From contig WHTI01000003.1 of the NCBI GenBank assembly GCA_009377815.1, positions 1 through 62,153 of the forward strand: 62,153 nt of DNA, in the 5' to 3' direction. Each line of letters begins with the position of its first letter. Positions within the stretch are counted from its first letter, which is position 1. The notes beneath the pieces are model-generated. The model did not search any database. It saw only the letters and a list, made by a program, of their open reading frames with translations, and was not told where the DNA came from. The DNA is from Actinomycetota bacterium. Its GTDB lineage: Bacteria > Actinomycetota > CADDZG01 > WHSQ01. The position numbers were made by a program, and so were the translations under genes. This document shows, piece after piece, positions 56,078-62,153 of the stretch.

Positions 56078-57637
56078 GTGAACCAGGAGCAGATCTACGC
56101 CCGCAGATGGTGGATCCTCGCCATCCTATGTCTCAGCCTCGTCGTCATCGGGCTCGACAACACGATTCTCAACGTCGCGCTCCCGACCCTGGTGCGCGAC
56201 CTCGATGCGAGCGGAAGCCAGCTCCAATGGATCGTCGATTCCTACGTCCTCGTGTTCGCCGGCCTGCTCCTGACCATGGGGGCGCTCGGGGACCGCTTCG
56301 GGCGCAAGCTTGCCCTCAATCTCGGCATGGTCGTGTTCCTCGGCGCCTCGATCGCCTCGGCGTTCGCCTCGTCGGCGGACGTCCTCATCGCCACCCGCGC
56401 GGCGATGGGCATCGGTGGTGCGTTGATCATGCCCTCGACCCTCTCGATCCTTACCAACGTCTTCCCCCCGAAGGAGCGTGGCCAGGCGATCGGGATCTGG
56501 GCCGGCGTCGCCGGACTCGGCATCGTGATCGGTCCGGTGATCGGCGGATATCTCCTCGAGCATTTCTGGTGGGGTTCGGTGTTCCTCATCAACGTCCCCG
56601 TGATCTCGGTCGCGTTGATCGCCGGCTACGTCTTCATCCCCGAATCGAAGGATCCGGTGTTGGCTCGACTCGATCCCGTGGGTGCGCTGCTGTCGATCGG
56701 CGGACTCGGAGCGCTCGTCTACGGGATCATCGAAGCACCGAACCACGGCTGGACCGACGGGGCCACGCTTTCGGCCTTCGCGATCGCAGCGGTGGTCCTC
56801 ACCCTCTTCGTGGCCTGGGAGCTCCGATTCGATCACCCGATGCTGCGCATGGAGTTCTTCGAGAATCCGCGCTTCACGGCTGCCAGTGTCTCCATCACGT
56901 TCGTGTTCTTCGCGATGTTCGGGTCGATCTTCTTGCTCACGCAGTACCTGCAGTTCGTGCTCGATTACTCTCCCCTTGAGGCGGGGATCAGGGTCATGCC
57001 GGTTGCTTCGTTGGTGATCGCGGCTCCCCTGAGCGCCAAAGTAGTGAACAAGGTCGGAAGCAAGTTCACGGTGGCCTCGGGTCTCGCCGTGGTGGCCCTT
57101 TCGCTGTTCATCCTGTCCACGATCTCGGACGCCAGTGGATACGGGACGGTGGCGATCATGCTGATCGGCCTGGGTCTCGGCATGGGCATGACGATGGCGC
57201 CGGCGACCGACTCGATCATGGGATCGCTGCCCCTGTCCAAGTCCGGCGTCGGCTCTGCGATGAACGACACGACCCGGATGGTCGGAGGAGCTCTCGGTGT
57301 GGCCGTGATCGGCAGCGTCCTGTCGTCTGCCTACTCGTCGTCGATGGCGGGCGCGACCGTCGGTCTCCCTCCCGCGGCGGCATCGGCAGCGTCCGATTCG
57401 GTTGGTACCGCTCTGGCGGTCGCCGGCAGGCTTCCGGCAGACGCCGGCTCGGCCCTCGCCGCGACCGCGCGCTCGGCCTTCGTCGATGGAATGGGCAGTG
57501 CGGTGCTTGTGGGGGCAGGGGTTGCCCTCGCCGGTGCGCTGGTGGCGTTGCGCTTCCTGCCGTCCACCGGCCGAGAGGAAGCGGCTCTTCCCCACGACCG
57601 ACCTGAGCCGGTCGAAGCGGCCGAGGTCGGCGTCTAG
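56078..57637 (+). CDS. DHA2-type MFS drug efflux transporter
   Basis: This 519-residue transporter has about 14 helices. The DHA2 (EmrB/QacA-like) signature is VVIGLDNTILNVALPTLVRD near residue 20, with the loop motif GALGDRFGRK. It would pump hydrophobic drugs out using protons. GTG 56078 follows GGAAGGA. TetR control is shown by the operators upstream. Its TAG stop shares the bases CTAG with the convergent cupin gene stop. Confidence 0.9.
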   Translation: MNQEQIYARRWWILAILCLSLVVIGLDNTILNVALPTLVRDLDASGSQLQWIVDSYVLVFAGLLLTMGALGDRFGRKLALNLGMVVFLGASIASAFASSADVLIATRAAMGIGGALIMPSTLSILTNVFPPKERGQAIGIWAGVAGLGIVIGPVIGGYLLEHFWWGSVFLINVPVISVALIAGYVFIPESKDPVLARLDPVGALLSIGGLGALVYGIIEAPNHGWTDGATLSAFAIAAVVLTLFVAWELRFDHPMLRMEFFENPRFTAASVSITFVFFAMFGSIFLLTQYLQFVLDYSPLEAGIRVMPVASLVIAAPLSAKVVNKVGSKFTVASGLAVVALSLFILSTISDASGYGTVAIMLIGLGLGMGMTMAPATDSIMGSLPLSKSGVGSAMNDTTRMVGGALGVAVIGSVLSSAYSSSMAGATVGLPPAAASAASDSVGTALAVAGRLPADAGSALAATARSAFVDGMGSAVLVGAGVALAGALVALRFLPSTGREEAALPHDRPEPVEAAEVGV

Positions 57638-57984
57638 GGTTTGGGCTGGTCCTGGGAGTACTCGGGCGGCGCAAAGAAAACGAGGAGTTCCAGTTCTTCT
57701 TCGATGTCGATGAAGCGATGGTCCGCGTTCGCCGGCACGAAGAGAGCGTCACCTGTGCCGGCGTCGAGGGCCTCGCCTTCGACCCACAGCTTCGCCTTGC
57801 CGGCGATGACGTAGTAGATCTCGTCCTCGGTATGCGGGGTCTGTTCATCGGCTGCTCCGACCTCGAGGCGATAGACCCCCGCGCTCAACAGCTCGGTGCG
57901 CACGAACTCATCCCAGTCGTCATCCCGGGCGCGCTGTGCCGCGACGATGTCGGGGATCGAGAAACGTCGTCCTTCAGAGCTCAT
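57634..57984 (-). CDS. Small cupin-domain protein
   Basis: This 116-residue protein has the cupin barrel: PHTEDEIYYVIAGKAKLWVEG (metal motif with His and Glu) and GDALFVPANADHRFIDIE (second His). Such proteins bind a metal and a small ligand, or act as sugar isomerases or dioxygenases. The ATG overlaps the end of the VWA gene by 11 bases, so it is translated with it. Its stop overlaps the MFS stop on the other strand. Confidence 0.75.
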   Translation of the reverse strand: MSSEGRRFSIPDIVAAQRARDDDWDEFVRTELLSAGVYRLEVGAADEQTPHTEDEIYYVIAGKAKLWVEGEALDAGTGDALFVPANADHRFIDIEEELELLVFFAPPEYSQDQPKP

Positions 57985-59323
57985 AGGCTATGAAGTCCTC
58001 CAGTCCCCGGAGATTCCGGATCTCGACCATCTTGTCAACGTGAACGGCGTACTCGGAGGCGGCCGAATCCCCCGTATCCCAATCGGCGACCGGCTCGGGA
58101 TTCAACCAGTACACGTGCCGAGCCCGGCGGGCGATCTCCTGCAATGCGTGATCCTTGGTCGCCCGGTAGTTGTTGCGCGCATCGCCGAGGATCAGGACCG
58201 TGGAACGGGGGCCGAGGTCCTTGCCGTGGTTCTTGAGGAACTTCTCGATCGAGGTTCCGTAGTCCGAGTGCCCGTCGAGCCACGTAACGTTCGCCTCTGA
58301 GTTCATCCGATCGACCGCGGTGACGAAGTCCTCGTGCTCGAACAAGCGGGTGACCTCATCGAGCGTGTCGATGAATGCGAACGAGCGGACCTTAGTGAAC
58401 TGAGCCGACAGGGCGTGGACGAGCATCAGAGCGAAGCGTGCGAAGCGAGAGACCGATCCCGAGATGTCGCACAGCACGAAAAGTTCCGGCCGGTGGGGGG
58501 CCCGGTGGCGGAAAGCGGTATCGAATGGCACCCCTCCGGTCGACAGCGAGCGACGCACGGTCCGGCGCATGTCGAGGCCACCACGATTGGAGCGGCGTCG
58601 CTTCATCGCCACCCGGGACGCGAGCTTGCGCGCCAGCGGTCGGATCGCACGCCTCAGTTCTTTGATCTCGTTACTCGTGGCCGAGAGGAAGTCGAGGTCT
58701 TCGGGTCGGGGGCGCACCGCGTAGCGGGCCACCGCCTCCGCTCCGCGGGTTTCAGCAACGCGGCGGCGCGTCTCCATGAGCACCATCTCCCGGAACCGTT
58801 CGAGGCGTGCCTCGAACTCCTCGCGACGCAGCCGGTCCTCGAGCGGGGCATCCCCTTCCACCCCAGTCCTCCGCAGCGCGCGGCCGAGAGCGATGTTCAG
58901 CTCCATGCCCTGGAGCACCTGGTACTGCGAGAACCAATCTCCGGTTGGTGACGAACGGACCCGACCGAGCGCGCTGACGGCCCGGCGGGCAAGCGCCGCC
59001 AGAGCCGCGTCGTCACCGGTCGCGAGGGTATCCACGAGTTCGTCCATCAGGTCTTGGCCCGCGGCCTCGGGGTCCTCGACCTCGTCGGTGATCGACGTAA
59101 CCGATCCTCGACCGGCCCCCAGATAGAGGTCGAAGAGTAGGTCGAAGGTGGGCCGGTGCGACTGGCTCTTGACCATCGTGGTGGCGAGCGCGGAGCGCAC
59201 CGAGTCCTTGCTCTCCAACGGGATGTGCTCGAGCGCCTTCAACGCGTCGATGCTCTCGCTGACCGAGACCGGGATTCCGGCGGACCGCATCGCTCGTTCG
59301 AACTCGAGCAACCTCGGTAACAA
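57974..59323 (-). CDS. VWA-domain CoxE-like protein
   Basis: This 449-residue protein has an N-terminal helical domain of about 250 residues and a C-terminal von Willebrand A domain. The metal-binding motif is FVLCDISGSVSRFA (MIDAS, DxSxS), near residue 280. It is the CoxE/YehP-type partner of MoxR ATPases and helps assemble or load metal into enzyme complexes. The MoxR gene ends one base before its start. No carbon monoxide dehydrogenase gene is in the window. Confidence 0.8.
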   Translation of the reverse strand: MLPRLLEFERAMRSAGIPVSVSESIDALKALEHIPLESKDSVRSALATTMVKSQSHRPTFDLLFDLYLGAGRGSVTSITDEVEDPEAAGQDLMDELVDTLATGDDAALAALARRAVSALGRVRSSPTGDWFSQYQVLQGMELNIALGRALRRTGVEGDAPLEDRLRREEFEARLERFREMVLMETRRRVAETRGAEAVARYAVRPRPEDLDFLSATSNEIKELRRAIRPLARKLASRVAMKRRRSNRGGLDMRRTVRRSLSTGGVPFDTAFRHRAPHRPELFVLCDISGSVSRFARFALMLVHALSAQFTKVRSFAFIDTLDEVTRLFEHEDFVTAVDRMNSEANVTWLDGHSDYGTSIEKFLKNHGKDLGPRSTVLILGDARNNYRATKDHALQEIARRARHVYWLNPEPVADWDTGDSAASEYAVHVDKMVEIRNLRGLEDFIAYEL

Positions 59324-59324
59324 G

Positions 59325-60203
59325 CTAGTTGTCCTTGGCGTTGAGCCTCAGGTGTCCGGCGGCTCGCTCGAGATCGGTCTGGAACTTGAGCAGTACCGGG
59401 AGTGTCTGACGAACGGTGTCGTCGTCCAGCGTGTCGATGTTCAAGGCGAGCAGCGTGCGTGACCAGTCGAGCGTCTCGGAGATCGACGGCGACTTCTTGA
59501 GATCGAGCTCGCGGATGCTGCGGACCAACCGGACCACCTGTTCGGCCAGTGTCTCGGTGATCTCGGGAACCCGTTTGAGCACGATCGCCTTCTCACGCTC
59601 CGCGTCCGGGTAATCCATGTAGAGGTACAGGCAGCGACGCTTGAGTGCCTCGGAGAGCTCGCGGTCGTTGTTGGAGGTGAGGACCACGAACGGGGGCTGC
59701 TTGGCGACGACGGTTCCCATCTCGGGGATCGAGACCTGCCAGTCGGACAGCACTTCGAGTAGGAGTGCCTCGGCCTCGATATCTAGCTTGTCAACCTCGT
59801 CGATCAGAAGTACGACGGGCTCGGTTGATCGCAGCGCCTTCAGAACCGGTCGTTCGAGGAGGAACGGCTCCGAGAAGATGTCTTCCTCGATCGCGTCCCA
59901 ACTCTCGTCCCCTTGGGCTTGGATGCGCAACAACTGCTTCTTGTAGTTCCACTCGTAAAGTGTCTTGGTCTCATCGACGCCCTCGTAGCACTGGAGTCTG
60001 ATGAGCTCGATCCCCAGAGTCGATGCGATCGCTTTGGCCAGTTCGGTCTTACCGACGCCCGCGGGCCCTTCGACGAGCAACGGCTTCTGGAGGCGGTCGG
60101 CGATGTGGACGACGGTCGCGATCCCGATACCGGCGAGGTAGCCGGTCTCGGCGAGCCTGCGGGTGACCTCTTCTGCTCCGGAGAACCGGTGGGAGGGTTT
60201 CAT
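59325..60203 (-). CDS. MoxR-family AAA+ ATPase
   Basis: This 292-residue AAA+ protein contains Walker A GPAGVGKTE near residues 45-53, Walker B VVLLIDEVDK and sensor region FVVLTSNNDRELSEAL. MoxR ATPases act as chaperones with VWA partners, here the next gene one base away. ATG 60203 is chosen, since AGGATGG lies upstream. A longer opening at 60320 has no family residues. It is divergent from the acyl-CoA dehydrogenase gene across 73 bases. Confidence 0.85.
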   Translation of the reverse strand: MKPSHRFSGAEEVTRRLAETGYLAGIGIATVVHIADRLQKPLLVEGPAGVGKTELAKAIASTLGIELIRLQCYEGVDETKTLYEWNYKKQLLRIQAQGDESWDAIEEDIFSEPFLLERPVLKALRSTEPVVLLIDEVDKLDIEAEALLLEVLSDWQVSIPEMGTVVAKQPPFVVLTSNNDRELSEALKRRCLYLYMDYPDAEREKAIVLKRVPEITETLAEQVVRLVRSIRELDLKKSPSISETLDWSRTLLALNIDTLDDDTVRQTLPVLLKFQTDLERAAGHLRLNAKDN

Positions 60204-60276
60204 GGCGCGCCATCCTATGCGGGCCGGCCACGCGAGGCGGTGTGGTTCCCCGGCCCCTCTGTGGTTGACTTTGGAT

Positions 60277-61926
60277 ATGGGAGTCGAACCCGGAATCTCG
60301 CCGACCCACGAGGTCCTCAATCAGGCCCCGCCGCTCGAGGACTACAACGTCTTTCTCGAGAATCGTCCCCTTCTCGAAGCCATGAGCCGAGAGGGCGGGG
60401 AGTGGGGGACGGAGCGTCTGACGGCCTTCGGTGCTCTGTGCGGCGGAGAGGCACTCGAGTGGGGTCGGCTGGCGAACGAGAACCCCCCGATCCTCCGGAC
60501 GCACGATCGCACCGGCCACCGGATCGATGAGGTCGAGTTCCACCCGGCATGGCACAGCCTTCTGGGGATGGCGGTCGCTCATGGGGTCCATTCGCTTCCG
60601 TGGACCGATCCCGGTCCGGGCGCCCACGTCGTGAGGGCAGCCCTGATGATTACCCTTAGCCAGGCCGAGGGCGGCGTCGGCTGCCCGATTTCGATGACCT
60701 ACGCGGGGGTACCGGTCATCGAACGCCGGCCCGAGCTGGCCGCCGAGTGGAAGCCCAAGCTCACCTCGACCGAGTACGAGCCGGGGATCGCATCGGTCGC
60801 CGACAAGGCCGGCGCGCTCTGCGGTATGGCGATGACCGAGAAGCAGGGTGGCTCGGACGTCCGCGCCAACACGACAACCGCGACTCCGATCGGCAGCGGG
60901 GGCGAGCATCTGATCACCGGGCACAAGTGGTTCTGTTCGGCTCCGATGTGCGATGCGTTCCTCGTCCTGGCGCAGACCGAGAGCGGACTGTCATGTTTCT
61001 TCATGCCGCGCGTTACGCCCGATGGGAAGCGGAACGCGTTCCATATCCAGCGACTCAAGAACAAACTGGGGAACCGGTCGAACGCTTCTAGCGAGGTCGA
61101 GTTCCTGGGGGCCTGGGCTCGCATGATCGGCGATGAGGGTCGGGGTGTCGCGACGATCATCGAGATGGTCAATCACACGCGGCTCGATTGCGTCCTCGGC
61201 TCGACCGCACTCCTGCGTCATGGGGTTGCTCACGCGACGCATCACGCGGCCCACCGCAGCGCCTTCGGCAAACTCCTGATCGATCAACCTCTGATGCAGA
61301 ACGTCCTTGCGGATCTGGCGATCGAGTCCGAGGCCGCAACGCTGGTCTCGATGAGGCTCGCTCGGACCTTCGATGCGGGACCGATCGATGAGCGGGAAGC
61401 GCTCTTCAAACGTCTCGCGGTCGCGGTGTCCAAGTACTGGATCTGCAAGACCGGTGTTGCTCACGCGGGGGAGGCGCTCGAGGTCTTCGGCGGCAACGGT
61501 TATGTCGAGGATCTCCCGATGGCGCGTGCCTACCGCGAGGCACCGCTGAACTCGATCTGGGAAGGGTCGGGGAACGTCAACTGCCTCGATGTCCTCCGCG
61601 CCCTGGCCCGGTCGCCGCAGAGCCTCGAGGTGTTCTTCGACGAGATCGCCCCGGCGGCCGACGGCGACGAGCGCCTGGGTAGCTACGTCGGCGCGCTGAA
61701 GGATGAGTTCTCCGATACGACGGACATCGAGGTGCGCGCTCGCTCCGTGGTCGAGAAACTCGCCCTGGCTCTGCAGGCTGCTCTCCTCCTCGAGCATGGG
61801 GACCCGAACTCCGCCGACGCGTTCTGCACGACCCGTCTGACCGGTGCCGGGGGCCGGTCCTACGGGACGCTTCCTCCGGGAACCGATTTCAAGGCGATCA
61901 TCGAGCGCCACCGCCCGCAGATCTAA
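60277..61926 (+). CDS. AidB-like acyl-CoA dehydrogenase
   Basis: This 549-residue flavoprotein has the acyl-CoA dehydrogenase fold with an extended head and tail, as in AidB. The FAD motif MTEKQGGSDVRANTT is near residue 190, and the C-terminal REAPLNSIWEGSGN matches AidB/isovaleryl-like members. It may be a DNA-associated alkylation-response protein or a true dehydrogenase; sequence alone cannot decide. ATG 60277 is chosen; upstream in-frame ATGs lie in the MoxR promoter region. Confidence 0.85.
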   Translation: MGVEPGISPTHEVLNQAPPLEDYNVFLENRPLLEAMSREGGEWGTERLTAFGALCGGEALEWGRLANENPPILRTHDRTGHRIDEVEFHPAWHSLLGMAVAHGVHSLPWTDPGPGAHVVRAALMITLSQAEGGVGCPISMTYAGVPVIERRPELAAEWKPKLTSTEYEPGIASVADKAGALCGMAMTEKQGGSDVRANTTTATPIGSGGEHLITGHKWFCSAPMCDAFLVLAQTESGLSCFFMPRVTPDGKRNAFHIQRLKNKLGNRSNASSEVEFLGAWARMIGDEGRGVATIIEMVNHTRLDCVLGSTALLRHGVAHATHHAAHRSAFGKLLIDQPLMQNVLADLAIESEAATLVSMRLARTFDAGPIDEREALFKRLAVAVSKYWICKTGVAHAGEALEVFGGNGYVEDLPMARAYREAPLNSIWEGSGNVNCLDVLRALARSPQSLEVFFDEIAPAADGDERLGSYVGALKDEFSDTTDIEVRARSVVEKLALALQAALLLEHGDPNSADAFCTTRLTGAGGRSYGTLPPGTDFKAIIERHRPQI

Positions 61927-61930
61927 GGCA

Positions 61931-62153
61931 CTAACCACCGGAGGGTGGGGCGTCGACCTCCCGGATCGACCGGCGGCGCAGGGCCATCGTGGCCAGCCCG
62001 GAGAGGATGAATGCCACCCCTAAGAACTGGCTGAGCGAGGGGTCCTCGTCGAACATGAGGATGCCGAGGGCGACCGAGCCCACCGGTTGAAGGGTGAGAA
62101 CGATCGAGGTGATCGCGGCCGGGAGCCGGGGGAGCGACATCGAGATCAGCACC
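61931..62153 (-). CDS. EamA/DMT transporter, C-terminal fragment
   Basis: Only the last 73 codons are in the window; the gene continues past the right edge. Two helices are visible (ITSIVLTLQPVGSVALGIL and LGVAFILSGLATMAL), typical of the last two EamA segments. The family transports small metabolites out of the cell. The stop is four bases after the convergent acyl-CoA dehydrogenase stop. Confidence 0.7.
   Translation of the reverse strand, partial: VLISMSLPRLPAAITSIVLTLQPVGSVALGILMFDEDPSLSQFLGVAFILSGLATMALRRRSIREVDAPPSGG

Noticed and set aside
56126-57595. 489-codon minus frame opposite the MFS efflux gene
   Set aside because: Very rich in Arg, Gly, Asp and His, with no motif; the transporter frame is clearly coding.

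Overview
This window is GC-rich, densely packed bacterial chromosome. The gene set points to an uncultivated or poorly characterised actinobacterium (Actinomycetota). It has a C-terminal SARP/BTAD transcriptional regulator, a large LuxR-type AAA regulator, a Tat-exported metallophosphoesterase, WXG100-like/type VII-style small secreted proteins, a zf-HC2 anti-sigma factor paired with an ECF sigma factor, frequent GTG/TTG starts, and likely leaderless promoters with TAnnnT boxes. The C-terminal domain style of one giant secreted protein resembles those of Thermoleophilia-like lineages, but I cannot place the organism more exactly. No rRNA, tRNA, CRISPR array, insertion sequence or replication origin was found, and no gene-free stretch exceeds 300 bases.

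Layout. 0-7.4 kb: small redox and stress genes (DsbA-like, double ABM-like domain, small zinc protein, stress protein, SDR, RibD-like reductase, PPOX-type flavoprotein), then a full-length GGDEF-EAL c-di-GMP enzyme overlapping a DUF4383 membrane protein. 7.4-17.6 kb: YfhO-like membrane protein, luciferase-like oxidoreductase, a 1146-residue secreted protein, a 59-residue small protein and the BTAD regulator. 17.7-20.7 kb: a four-gene, fully overlapping operon that looks like a polymorphic toxin cassette: unknown protein, WXG100/EspC-like protein, WXG-type toxin with a restriction-endonuclease-fold domain, and candidate immunity protein. The toxin gene carries two compensating one-base indels. 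20.8-27.1 kb: antibiotic-type ABC exporter, small secreted protein with a good terminator, and a 1002-residue LuxR regulator preceded by a 55-residue gene with a perfect hairpin over the stop/start junction.

27.2-37.6 kb: xylulokinase-like kinase, Gfo/Idh/MocA oxidoreductase and NTF2-like protein, secreted alpha/beta hydrolase, UvrA paralog with an ABM-like partner, then an AraC-VOC-MFS cassette flanked by a 31-bp direct repeat. 37.6-42.2 kb: an overlapping operon of ECF sigma factor, zf-HC2 membrane anti-sigma, ABC ATPase, permease with a large soluble domain, and another membrane protein. 42.2-49 kb: MetE-like methyltransferase with an apparent frameshift, zinc-ribbon protein, small membrane protein, PLP aldolase/racemase-like enzyme coupled to a sugar-lactone oxidase, and a secreted M6 metalloprotease. 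49-62.2 kb: NiCoT-like transporter, topoisomerase IB, Tat phosphoesterase, FAD oxidoreductase coupled to MsrA, flavin reductase-like protein, a divergent TetR/MFS-efflux pair with three tandem operators, cupin-VWA-MoxR genes, AidB-like acyl-CoA dehydrogenase and a truncated EamA transporter.

Three apparent single-base indels (two in the toxin, one in the MetE-like gene) all sit at short homopolymers, so consensus sequencing error must be excluded before calling any of them biological. All family names are from my own reading of motifs; no database search was run.
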